A program made the translations under genes and the position numbers. DNA of 40,304 nt, taken from NCBI RefSeq assembly GCF_014654675.1, contig NZ_BNBC01000066.1, forward strand, positions 1 through 40,304, read 5' to 3'. Below the pieces are notes generated by a model. It searched no databases and had not been told where the DNA came from. It saw nothing but the letters and a program-made list of their open reading frames with translations. This document shows, in pieces, positions 16,817 through 23,793 of the stretch (the first letter of the stretch is position 1; every line of letters begins with the position of its first letter). This DNA is from Streptomyces spiralis (GTDB taxonomy: Bacteria; Actinomycetota; Actinomycetes; Streptomycetales; Streptomycetaceae).

Positions 16817-19471
16817 ATGCGTGACTATTCCGCACGGCGCAGACCGCGCCGCGGAGCGGAAAGCAGGGGGCGGACGGCACTCGCCGCCGCGGCCGCCGCA
16901 CTCCTGATAGCGGGGACAGGACCCATCGCCGCGTTCGGAGTGGACAGCGACTCGGGATCCAGCCGCCACCACGAGGCCGGCGAGGAGTCCCACGAGCTGA
17001 TGGAGTCGATCGACGCGTTCGACGAACCGAGGCTCTCCCCCGGCGGCCGGATCGCGCCGGGCGCCTACGCCGACGCCTGGGCGCACATCAAGAACATGCC
17101 GGTGAAGTCCGGCAGTTGGTCCGAAGTCACCACCTCGCCGTACAACGAGGACGCGCTGCACTACCGCGACCGGTCCGCCTCCAACTCCGGTGGCGGTGCG
17201 GGCCACTCGGCGGGCCGGATCGCCGCCCTGGCCACCGACCCGACACACCGGGGCGTGGTCTACGCGGGTGCCGCCGGCGGCGGCGTGTTCCGCTCCACCG
17301 ACGACGGCAGCACCTGGACGCCGATCGCGGACCGGCTGCCCGCGCTGTCCGTGGGGGCCCTCGCGGTCGCGCCCGACGGCTCGTTGTGGCTGGCCACCGG
17401 CGAGGCGACCACCGCCTCCGACAACTACCTGGGCAGCGGCGTCTACCGGCTCGCGAACCCGGTCACCGGCACCTTCAGCGAGAGCGACAAGGTGGGCGGC
17501 ACCGAGCTGGACTCCAGCTCCATCCACACTCTCACCTTCGACAAGGCCGCCGGGTACGTCTTCGCGGCGTCTTCGCACGGCGTCTTCCGGCGCCCGCTGT
17601 CGGCAGGTCAGTCCGCCGCCTGGACGAAGGTCCTCGCCCCGTGTGCGGGCATCGGCATCAGCGGCGTGGGCTGCGGGGTGGACGGCCACTACGCGGACAT
17701 CGCCAACGACATCGCCGTACAGCCCGGCAGCGACGGCACCAGGCTGCTGGCCAACATGGCCTGGCGCAGCGGCGCCGACTACAACGGCTTCTACTACTCC
17801 GACGACGCCGGCACCACCTGGAAGCGCGCCAACCCGACCGGTGCGATCAACCCCGCCGAGATCGGCAACGCCGCCTTCGCCTACGCGGCCGACGGCAGCA
17901 AGCTGTACGTCTCGATGGAGTCCCCGAAGCTTCTCAACAAGGCCACCGGCTCCGGCGTGTACTCGGTCCTCGCCGGCGTGTACGTCAGCGAGAGCGGCAA
18001 CGCCGACGGACCGTTCAAGCAGATCGCGACCTCCTCGTCGCTGTCGACGTCCGGCTCCGCAATGAAGATCAACGAGATCGGCAGCGGCTACCAGCCCGGC
18101 TCGCAGGCCTGGTACGACCAGGTGGTCGCGGTCGACCCGAGCGACCCGAACCACGTCTACCTGGGTCTTGAGGAGATGTTCGAGTCCCGGGACGGCGGCG
18201 CCACCTGGAAGGCCATCGGCCGCTACTGGGACTTCGGCATGAAGTGCTTCTCGTACGACCCCGCCGAGAACTCCTGCGACGGCGACGTGATGCACTCCGA
18301 CCAGCACGCCCTCGCCTTCTCCCAGTGGAAGGGAAGCGCCCCGGAGGTGTTCGTCGGCAACGACGGCGGCGCCTACGCCCGCCCCACCACGCAGACGACC
18401 ACCGGCTGGCGCAACCTCAACGAGTCGGGCACCCTGCGCACCCTCCAGTACTACTCGGTGCGCGCGGGCAGGATGACCGACGGCAGCGGCGACGCCGTCT
18501 GGGGCGGCCTGCAGGACAACGGCGTCTCGCTGCTCGCACCCAAGGGCTCCACCTACCAGGGGCAGCAGCTGAACCCGGACGGCAAGATGGTCTCCCCGTA
18601 CGGCGGTGACGGCGGCGACCAGCTGGTCAACCCCGACAACGGCTGCCAGACGGTCGGCGAGTACGTCGACCTCGCGCTGCAGATCACGAACAACTGTGGC
18701 TACACCGCGAGCGACGACGGCTCCGAGGACGTGATCACCGACATCGCGCCCGGCGACCCGGGGGCCCGCTTCACCGCCCCGTTCAGCGCGGACGAGACCG
18801 ACCCGAACGGCCTGTGGGTCGCGGGCGGCCAGTACGTCTGGGGCAACACCGAGACGTGGCAGAGCACCTCCGGCGCCGACTGGACCAAGCTGTACGACCT
18901 GGGCGCCGGCCACTCCGCGTCGGCGGTGGTCAGCCGCAACCACGTGACGTGGGCGGCCTGGTGCGGCCCCTGCGGCTCGGTCGACGAGACCTTCGGGCGG
19001 GGCATCGCCACCAACTACGGCGGCACCTGGCACCAGGTCGGCCTTCCCGCAGCCTTCCCGAACCGCTACATCTCCGGTCTGACCATCGACCCGTCCGACG
19101 CCTCCGGCAAGACGGTCTACGCGGTGGTCAACGGCTTCTCACGGCACTGGAACGAGGGCCCCGGCGCCGGCTACGGCCACGTCTGGAAGACCGCGGACGG
19201 CGGAAAGACCTGGACGGACGTCAGCGGTGACCCCGCCGCCTCGGACTCCTTCCCGGACGCCCCGGCCAACGCGGCGCTGATCACCAAGGCCGGCACCCTC
19301 GTGGTCGCCACCGACCTGGGCGTGTTCACCAGCACCTCGGCGGGCCACTGGGCGCGCCTGGGCACGGACCTGCCCACCGCGCCGGCGGTCTACCTCTCGC
19401 CGAGCCCGGACGGCAGCCAGGTGTACGTGGCCACGCACGGCCGGGGCATCTGGAAGACACGGACGCCGTAG
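16817..19471 (+). CDS. Large secreted BNR/beta-propeller protein (sialidase/GH74-like fold)
   Basis: ATG 16817 follows GGAGA (16806-16810). The 884-residue product starts with a signal peptide: Arg-rich n-region, then LAAAAAALLIAGTGPIAAF. Repeated BNR/Asp-box motifs include STDDGSTW (160-167), SDDAGTTW, SRDGGATW and TADGGKTW. Blade starts such as GRIAALATDPTHRGVVYAG and a closing VYVATHGRGIW match seven-bladed propellers related to GH74 xyloglucanases, sialidases and Vps10-like proteins. Several Cys pairs (CAGIGISGVGC, CFSYDPAENSC, CGPCG) suggest disulphides outside the cell. No carbohydrate-binding module or anchor is present. Enzymatic activity is unproven; many such proteins are only annotated as glycosyl hydrolases. 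Confidence 0.85.
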   Translation: MRDYSARRRPRRGAESRGRTALAAAAAALLIAGTGPIAAFGVDSDSGSSRHHEAGEESHELMESIDAFDEPRLSPGGRIAPGAYADAWAHIKNMPVKSGSWSEVTTSPYNEDALHYRDRSASNSGGGAGHSAGRIAALATDPTHRGVVYAGAAGGGVFRSTDDGSTWTPIADRLPALSVGALAVAPDGSLWLATGEATTASDNYLGSGVYRLANPVTGTFSESDKVGGTELDSSSIHTLTFDKAAGYVFAASSHGVFRRPLSAGQSAAWTKVLAPCAGIGISGVGCGVDGHYADIANDIAVQPGSDGTRLLANMAWRSGADYNGFYYSDDAGTTWKRANPTGAINPAEIGNAAFAYAADGSKLYVSMESPKLLNKATGSGVYSVLAGVYVSESGNADGPFKQIATSSSLSTSGSAMKINEIGSGYQPGSQAWYDQVVAVDPSDPNHVYLGLEEMFESRDGGATWKAIGRYWDFGMKCFSYDPAENSCDGDVMHSDQHALAFSQWKGSAPEVFVGNDGGAYARPTTQTTTGWRNLNESGTLRTLQYYSVRAGRMTDGSGDAVWGGLQDNGVSLLAPKGSTYQGQQLNPDGKMVSPYGGDGGDQLVNPDNGCQTVGEYVDLALQITNNCGYTASDDGSEDVITDIAPGDPGARFTAPFSADETDPNGLWVAGGQYVWGNTETWQSTSGADWTKLYDLGAGHSASAVVSRNHVTWAAWCGPCGSVDETFGRGIATNYGGTWHQVGLPAAFPNRYISGLTIDPSDASGKTVYAVVNGFSRHWNEGPGAGYGHVWKTADGGKTWTDVSGDPAASDSFPDAPANAALITKAGTLVVATDLGVFTSTSAGHWARLGTDLPTAPAVYLSPSPDGSQVYVATHGRGIWKTRTP

Positions 19472-19520
19472 CGCGCCCCGATGCCCTGACCCCGCGGTGA
19501 CACCACCCCGTTCGAGGCCT

Positions 19521-19546
19521 GGGCCCGCACGACGGTGTGCGGGCCC
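19521..19546 (+). terminator. Hairpin terminator after the beta-propeller gene
   Basis: GGGCCCGCAC (19521-19530) pairs perfectly with GTGCGGGCCC (19537-19546) around a six-base loop, 49 bp after the stop codon. There is no U-tract. The preceding and following genes therefore belong to separate transcripts. Confidence 0.65.
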
Positions 19547-19684
19547 CGGTCCGGGTGCGAGGAGGTCCAGCCGCCGCGGGCGTCGGCGAGCCGGCCGCCG
19601 GTCGGCCGGGAAAAATGCCCGGTGGGCCTCTGCCGGCCCCGGTTATCCTGCCTCGTCCTGAACAGGCCAGGGAGGTCCCGCAGC

Positions 19685-20227
19685 ATGAGCAGCACCACGT
19701 CGTCCTTTCCCGAGCGGATCGAGCTCTCCGGGGAGGGTCTCGTCCTGCGCGACTGGACGGAGGCGGACCTGGCGGCGATGCCGGAGCTGTTCGACCATCC
19801 CGACATCGCGTACTGGACGCCGATCGTCTCCCCCTTCGACGAAGCGGCCGCCCGCGCACGGCTGGACCGGGACCGGCAGCTGCGGGCGGAGGGCACGGCC
19901 ATCCTGCTCGCCATCACCGTCGACGGCGGCGCTCCGCTCGGCGAGGTGATGCTGCGGCGTGCCCCCGAGGGCACGGAACTCGGTTACGCGGTCGGCCCGG
20001 CGCACCGCGGCCAGGGGCTGGCGGTGCGGGCGGTGCGGGTGATGGCCGCGTACGCCTTCGAGCAGTTGGGCGCGGAGCAGGTGATCCTGGAACTGGAGGC
20101 CGAGAACGCCGCCAGCGTCGCCGTGGCCACCAAGGCGGGCTTCGGACTGCTCGACGTGCCGCTGATCAAGGGTGAGGAGAAGGGGCGGCCCTATGCCTTG
20201 CAGACCTGGGGTCTGCACCGCCCCTGA
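19685..20227 (+). CDS. GNAT-family N-acetyltransferase (RimJ/RimL type)
   Basis: ATG 19685 has GGAGG (19671-19675) upstream. The 180-residue protein shows the RimJ/RimL-like start LVLRDWTEADLAAMPELFDHP. The acetyl-CoA pyrophosphate loop is VGPAHRGQGLAVRAV, matching the Q/RxxGxA/G pattern, followed by ENAASVAVATKAGF. It transfers an acetyl group to an amine on a protein or small molecule in the cytoplasm. The acceptor cannot be predicted. It stands between two hairpin- or gap-bounded genes and may be monocistronic or co-transcribed with the HIT gene 77 bp on. Confidence 0.9.
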   Translation: MSSTTSSFPERIELSGEGLVLRDWTEADLAAMPELFDHPDIAYWTPIVSPFDEAAARARLDRDRQLRAEGTAILLAITVDGGAPLGEVMLRRAPEGTELGYAVGPAHRGQGLAVRAVRVMAAYAFEQLGAEQVILELEAENAASVAVATKAGFGLLDVPLIKGEEKGRPYALQTWGLHRP

Positions 20228-20304
20228 GCCTCGGCTCCAACCAGCAGGTCCGCACACCGTCAAGGGTGGGGAAACCACGGCGGTTCGCATCCGGAGCGGG
20301 CATC

Positions 20305-20778
20305 ATGCTGCTCATGACAAATGAGCCCGCGCCGACGGACTGCTTCGTCTGCGGCAAGCACCGTGACGAGTCCTTGATGCCGGGGGGTCCGGTGTGGCAC
20401 GACGAGCTCGTGGTCGTCTCGCACCTGTCCCCAAGAGCGCCCGGAGGCTCGGCGGCGGTCTACCTCGGCCATCTGCTCGTGGAACCACGTCGGCACGCTC
20501 CTGGTCTGGCCGATCTCACGGACGCGGAGGCACAACGGGTGGGGCTTTGGTGCACCCGTGCGGCGCGCCGACTCCGCGAAGTCGGCGGTGCCGAGCATGT
20601 GTACGCCGCCGTCATCGGCGACAACGTCCCTCACCTGCACGTTCACCTCCTTCCCCGCTATCCGGGAACCCCGCGTGAGTACTGGTGGGAACGCGTCGAC
20701 GAGTGGCCCGATGCTCCGCGAGGCGGGGAGTCGGAGGCCGCCGCCCTGGTCGCGCGGCTGAGCGCGGCAGGCCGCTGA
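20305..20778 (+). CDS. HIT-family nucleotide hydrolase/transferase
   Basis: ATG 20305 has GGAG (20292-20295) nine bases upstream; the next in-frame ATG (20314) is too far from it. The 157-residue protein ends its core with the histidine triad H110-L-H112-V-H114-L-L. It begins with a zinc-type CFVC (13-16), as in HIT proteins related to diadenosine-polyphosphate hydrolases and GalT. The middle, LGHLLVEPRRHAPGLADL, fits the HIT fold. It probably cleaves a nucleotidyl phosphate bond using the second triad histidine. The nucleotide substrate is not evident. Confidence 0.88.
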   Translation: MLLMTNEPAPTDCFVCGKHRDESLMPGGPVWHDELVVVSHLSPRAPGGSAAVYLGHLLVEPRRHAPGLADLTDAEAQRVGLWCTRAARRLREVGGAEHVYAAVIGDNVPHLHVHLLPRYPGTPREYWWERVDEWPDAPRGGESEAAALVARLSAAGR

Positions 20779-20975
20779 CACACCGGGACACGTCGGGCGG
20801 GGACCACCGGCCGGAAGCGCGGAGCGGTCGGCCGCCGGTGAGGAGCGGTCGGACGTCCGGTCCGGCCGCCCTGTGACCACGACGGTCGGCTCGCCGCTGT
20901 CCTGCACAGCACCTTCCGCACCGCCGCGGCTTCCTCGGCACAGTGGAGCACGGTGTCGGCGCATACAATCGGGCC

Positions 20976-21068
20976 GTGTTCCTGACGACGCAACACTGGG
21001 TCAGGGCGGCGAAGTTCTTCCAGGAGCTGGGGTATGTGTGGAGCCTCCAGGCTCCCGCCAAGAACTGA
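20976..21068 (+). pseudogene. Probable N-terminal fragment of a VOC (glyoxalase-fold) protein
   Basis: A GTG-initiated frame reads AVFLTTQHWVRAAKFFQELG and stops after 30 codons. Strand-then-helix with a DW-like motif and AAxFFxxLGY is the usual opening of small VOC proteins, which need about 120 residues. The frame is also open upstream, but without a plausible start. I take it as a truncated relic; chance resemblance is possible. It lies directly before another truncated gene, in a region of repeated decay. The rest of 20779-21089 holds nothing I can identify. Confidence 0.4.
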
Positions 21069-21089
21069 CCGCGACGAAGGGGGAACACC

Positions 21090-21318
21090 ATGGCGCACGA
21101 GCGGACAGAGGCACCGGACAACACCGCGGTGCGGACCGCCCTCTGGCGGGCGATGCACCTCCAGGTCGACTCGCCCCCGCATGTGCTCGAGGACGAGATC
21201 GGCCTGCAACTGGCGGCTCCCGGTGATGACTGGCGCGACCGCCCGGACATGGACCCGAAGGCCACCAGCGGGTTCCGGGCGGCCATCGTCGCCCGCGCTC
21301 GTTTCATCGATGCGCGGG
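21090..21318 (+). pseudogene. Truncated class I SAM-dependent methyltransferase (leucine carboxyl methyltransferase family), N-terminus only
   Basis: ATG 21090 has a good ribosome site (AAGGGGG, 21077-21083). About 76 codons match the family's opening: DNTAVRTALWRAMHLQVDSP, HVLEDEIGLQLAAP, and DMDPKATSGFRAAIVARARF. The sequence stops resembling it near 21312, just before the SAM-binding GxG region would be expected, and continues into an ECF sigma-factor sequence in another reading frame. The original frame runs on to 21428 as meaningless Arg/Ala-rich sequence. Intact relatives are near 270-300 residues, so this fragment is non-functional. The abrupt join points to a deletion between two neighbouring genes. 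Confidence 0.75.
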
Positions 21319-22050
21319 CGGCGCCCGCTGCCCTCCGGGCTGGGGGCGCCGAGCGACGATCCTGGGGCGTCGCTTGCGCCGGCGCTCGACGTGCCCTGGC
21401 TGGAGCCGTTCCCCGACGCACGGTTTGACCTGGAGGCGCGGACCGACCTGCGGCTGGCGTGGGTCGCGGCAGTGCAGTACCTGCCGGCGCGGCAGCGGGC
21501 GGTGCTGGTGCTGCGCGAGGTCCTGGGGTTCTCCGCCGCCGAGGTCGCCGAACAGCTGGGGACCACGGTCGCGGCGGTCAACAGCGCACTGCAGCGCGTA
21601 CGCGCCGCTCTCGCCGGCGCGGGCGATGCCCATGCGGTCACCGAGCCGGACGATCCCGAGGTGCGCGAGGTGGTCCAGCGGTACATGCACGCGTTCGAGG
21701 CGGCGGACGTGCCCGCACTGGTGCGGCTGCTGGCCGACGACGCGGTGCTGGAGATGCCGCCGGTTCCGCTGTGGTACCGAGGCAGCGGCGACTACGGCCG
21801 GTTCATGGAGCGCGTGTTCGGCATGCGCGGTACCGGCTGGGCGATGCGTGCGCTGACCGCCAACGGTCAGCCCGCGCTCGCCGCCTACGCGCCACAGTCC
21901 GGCGGCGGCCATCGTCTGCACACCCTGCAGGTCCTCACCGTCATCGCAGGGCGGGTGGCGCGCAACGTCGTGTTCGCCGATCCGCGCGTCTTCGACGCCT
22001 TCGGACTGTCCCACGAGACTCCCGCCGACCAATTCCGCGGGGAGCGATGA
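21310..22050 (+). pseudogene. ECF sigma factor with C-terminal SnoaL domain, missing sigma region 2
   Basis: Homology starts abruptly at about 21319 with RRPLPSGLGAPSDDP, the inter-domain linker of SigJ-like ECF factors. Region 4 follows (YLPARQRAVLVLREVLGFSA, then AEVAEQLGTTVAAVNSALQR). Then comes a SnoaL/NTF2-like domain (YMHAFEAADVPALVRLLADD, LEMPPVPLWYRGSGDYGRF). The -10-binding region 2, normally about 80 residues, is absent; in its place is methyltransferase sequence in another frame. ATG 21310 is an in-frame start without a clear ribosome site. Without region 2 it cannot act as a normal sigma factor. A free region-4/SnoaL polypeptide (about 246 residues) cannot be excluded. Confidence 0.8.
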
Positions 22051-22064
22051 GTCGGGGCGGTGCG

Positions 22065-22080
22065 ACCGGTACGTACCGGT
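22065..22080. promoter_or_regulatory. Perfect 16-bp palindrome ACCGGTACGTACCGGT
   Basis: All 16 positions are self-complementary. It lies 15 bp after the truncated sigma gene and 27 bp before the start of the dihydrofolate-reductase-family relic. That is a classic place for a dimeric repressor (for example TetR- or MarR-like) to block a promoter. No candidate repressor gene is adjacent, so the binder is unknown. Confidence 0.45.
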
Positions 22081-22106
22081 GAACACCAAACCGAAGGGAA
22101 ACCCAC

Positions 22107-22286
22107 ATGCGTACGATCGCCGTCGAGTTGATCACCCTGGGCGGACTCGTGTCCGACCCGGACGGATCGCCAGGCGTGCCGCCGGGCAGCCGGATGTCCG
22201 GCCACGGCGGAAAAGCGGTCGGCACGGAGGAGAGACTCCGCGTCGGCCCCGCCGTCCTCACCCGGTATCGGAGGGCTGCCCGATGA
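22107..22286 (+). pseudogene. Truncated dihydrofolate-reductase-family (RibD C-terminal-like) protein
   Basis: A 59-codon frame from ATG 22107 (AAGGGA upstream) begins MRTIAVELITLGGLVSDPDG. This is the characteristic opening of DHFR-like/RibD-C proteins of actinomycetes (normally LDGVxxDPDG). The following residues still resemble the family (GKAVGTEERLRVGPAVL), but the frame ends at about one third of the normal 190-residue length. The usual LLLGRRTYE segment is missing. Its stop overlaps the next start (ATGA), so deletion rather than simple frameshift is likely. Confidence 0.65.
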
Positions 22287-22601
22287 CGGCACGCTTCGTC
22301 GCCCTGTACGAGACGCCCATGCACCCCGAACTGTTCGACCAGCACTATCGCGATGTCCACATCCCGCTCGCACGACTTCTCCCGGGGCTGCGCCGCTACA
22401 CGGTCGGCCGGGACCTGGTCGCCATCCGCGGCGGCTGCCCGTACTACATGGTCGCCGAGCTGGACTGGGACACGATGGACGAGTTGCACACCGCGTTCGC
22501 CTCACCCGAGGGGCGCGCGTGCGGCGCCGACGCCGCGCGCCTCCAAGAGCTCGCTCCCTTCCGCTCCATTGATCTTCACCGTGGACGACAGCCTTCTGTA
22601 G
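22283..22601 (+). pseudogene. EthD-family protein with a late frameshift
   Basis: ATG 22283 has GGAGGG (22270-22275) seven bases upstream. The first 95 codons are a normal EthD dimeric alpha-beta-barrel protein: ARFVALYETPMHPELFDQHY, RDVHIPLARLLPGLRRYTV, PYYMVAELDWDTMDEL, and FASPEGRACGADAARLQE. Near 22566 the expected ending LIFTVDDSLL and stop (TAG 22599-22601) lie one frame over. An extra base therefore pushes translation into an unrelated tail ending at 22747. Loss of the last strand would probably harm folding, though the tailed protein (about 154 residues) may still be made. EthD members act in degradation pathways or have unknown roles. Confidence 0.65.
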
Positions 22602-22765
22602 GCGATCTCGGCCGGCGTACGCATCGAACGAGAGGCAAGCCAGTGTCAACGGTCGCACGGCCGCCGCCTCATCGTCGGCTCGAATTCCGTGCTCGGTGCA
22701 CGCTGAGGACCGTCGCCCCGGCTCTGCCCATGGTGATCAGGACGTGAAACGCTCGTCCGCTCGCT
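22602..22765. other. Short spacer without features
   Basis: Between the EthD relic and the stop of the leftward membrane-protein gene. It contains only the shifted read-through tail of the EthD frame. I see no promoter, hairpin or additional gene. Confidence 0.35.
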
Positions 22766-23245
22766 TCAACGGGCGCCGCCGGGGCGCCCGGGGCCGGCGG
22801 GCCGAACCAGTGGGAGTGAGAGCCGGTGGGCGACGGTCGGGATGATGATCGCCGCGGCCACCAGGTGCCCGAGCGCCAGCGTGAGCTTGGTGGAGGTCGC
22901 CGTGTGACCGGCGGTCAGCGGTATCACCAGGGAGACCACGGTGAGCCCCACGGTCGCCCCCACGTAGGCGACGACCGGTCGGCGCGCGTACCGTCCGAGG
23001 ACCACGGCCAGGACCGTGCCCCAGAACGTGCAGATCAGCGTGCCCATGGCGAACATGCCGACCGTGATGGGCTGCGCCGTCGCGGCGCCGAGACCGGCCG
23101 CCGACATCGGGACGCCGGCAGCGCGGGCGGCGAGGCCGAACAGTTCGGTCGCGACGGCCGCACCCACCCCGGCGAGCGCGCTGACCTGCCACAACGGCCG
23201 GTCACCGGCGAACTGGGCAAAGCGGATGGCTGAAACGGTGTGCAT
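22766..23245 (-). CDS. Four-helix integral membrane protein, DUF6069-like
   Basis: ATG 23245 follows AGGAG about seven bases upstream. The 159-residue protein has four hydrophobic segments, roughly residues 21-41 (VSALAGVGAAVATELFGLA), 58-83, 91-113 and 122-142. This fits the small DUF6069 family common in actinomycetes. No catalytic motif is visible. It is divergent from the YciI/sigma-factor pair, and its promoter region carries the same bipartite element, so it is probably part of the sigma factor's regulon. Function unknown; a membrane stress role is conceivable but unsupported. Confidence 0.8.
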   Translation of the reverse strand: MHTVSAIRFAQFAGDRPLWQVSALAGVGAAVATELFGLAARAAGVPMSAAGLGAATAQPITVGMFAMGTLICTFWGTVLAVVLGRYARRPVVAYVGATVGLTVVSLVIPLTAGHTATSTKLTLALGHLVAAAIIIPTVAHRLSLPLVRPAGPGRPGGAR

Positions 23246-23280
23246 CGTGATCTCCTGTACTGGACGCTGCTGTCGTCGGA

Positions 23281-23309
23281 CAGACGGAGCCAGAAGGCCC
23301 GGCTCGACA
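23281..23309 (-). promoter_or_regulatory. Putative ECF42-type promoter for the membrane-protein gene
   Basis: On the minus strand, TGTCGA (complement of 23304-23309) is followed after 17 bp by CGTCTG (complement of 23281-23286). The same two hexamers occur divergently at 23350-23379. From memory, TGTCGA with a CG(A/T)C-like -10 is the motif proposed for ECF42 sigma factors, and an ECF42-type gene lies nearby. The predicted start point gives a leader of about 30 nt. Confidence 0.65.
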
Positions 23310-23356
23310 TGGCGCCGGAGAAGAGGCGAAGAAAAATCTCGGCGCCGGATGTCGAG
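23303..23356. repeat. Inverted repeat spanning the two divergent -35 elements
   Basis: CTCGACATGGCGCCG (23303-23317) pairs with CGGCGCC (23340-23346) plus ATGTCGAG (23349-23356). This gives 15 bp with a two-base bulge and a 22-base A/G-rich loop. Both TGTCGA boxes sit in its arms. The symmetry may simply reflect duplicated promoter elements, or may bind a dimeric regulator. Confidence 0.6.
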
Positions 23357-23379
23357 TGACGGTGCACCTGCTTCGTCTG
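23350..23379 (+). promoter_or_regulatory. Putative ECF42-type promoter for the YciI-sigma operon
   Basis: TGTCGA (23350-23355), an 18-bp spacer and CGTCTG (23374-23379) repeat the element found on the opposite strand. The expected transcript starts about 45 nt before the YciI gene. This arrangement predicts that the sigma factor encoded in the same operon autoregulates its own transcription. Confidence 0.65.
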
Positions 23380-23430
23380 CAAGGTGACGGCGCGCCGACG
23401 GAGCGCGCCCGCCTGAAGGGAAGACCCGAG

Positions 23431-23793
23431 ATGAAGTTCCTGCTGCTGATCTACGGCAACCAGGAGAAGTGGGACTCGTTCCCGGCCGAGTCGTGGCCGG
23501 AGGCGATCGCCAAGCAGGAGGCGTTCAACGCCAAGTACCGCGAGACCGGTGAACTCCTCGGCTCCTACGGCCTGGCCGACGCGGCGAACGCCAGGCTGGT
23601 CCGCCGCAAGGACGGGGCGCCCGCCGTCACGGACGGACCGTACCTGGAGACCAAGGAGTACATGGCCAGCTTCTGGCTGCTGGACTGCGAGAGCGAACGA
23701 CGGGCCCATGAGATCGCGGCCGACATGCCCTGGGCCGACACCGCCCCGACCGAGGTCTGGCCGATCCTGCACGACAGCGCGGCGGACCTGTGA
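23431..23793 (+). CDS. YciI / DGPF-domain protein
   Basis: ATG 23431 with AAGGGA-type ribosome site about ten bases upstream; the in-frame sequence further upstream lies in the promoter. The 120-residue protein begins MKFLLLIYGN and carries the family's DGP(F/Y) motif at 68-71 (VTDGPYLETKEYMASFWLL). The fold is a dimeric ferredoxin-like barrel. Such proteins are the conserved partners of ECF42 sigma factors. Their biochemical role is unsettled; a chlorohydrolase-like or signalling function has been proposed for the wider YciI family. It overlaps the sigma gene by GTGA, so the two are translationally coupled. Confidence 0.92.
   Translation: MKFLLLIYGNQEKWDSFPAESWPEAIAKQEAFNAKYRETGELLGSYGLADAANARLVRRKDGAPAVTDGPYLETKEYMASFWLLDCESERRAHEIAADMPWADTAPTEVWPILHDSAADL

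Noticed and set aside
16790..19033. A 747-codon leftward frame opposite the beta-propeller gene
   Set aside because: Antisense shadow with low-complexity Val/Gly/Arg composition and no motif, against clear BNR repeats on the plus strand.
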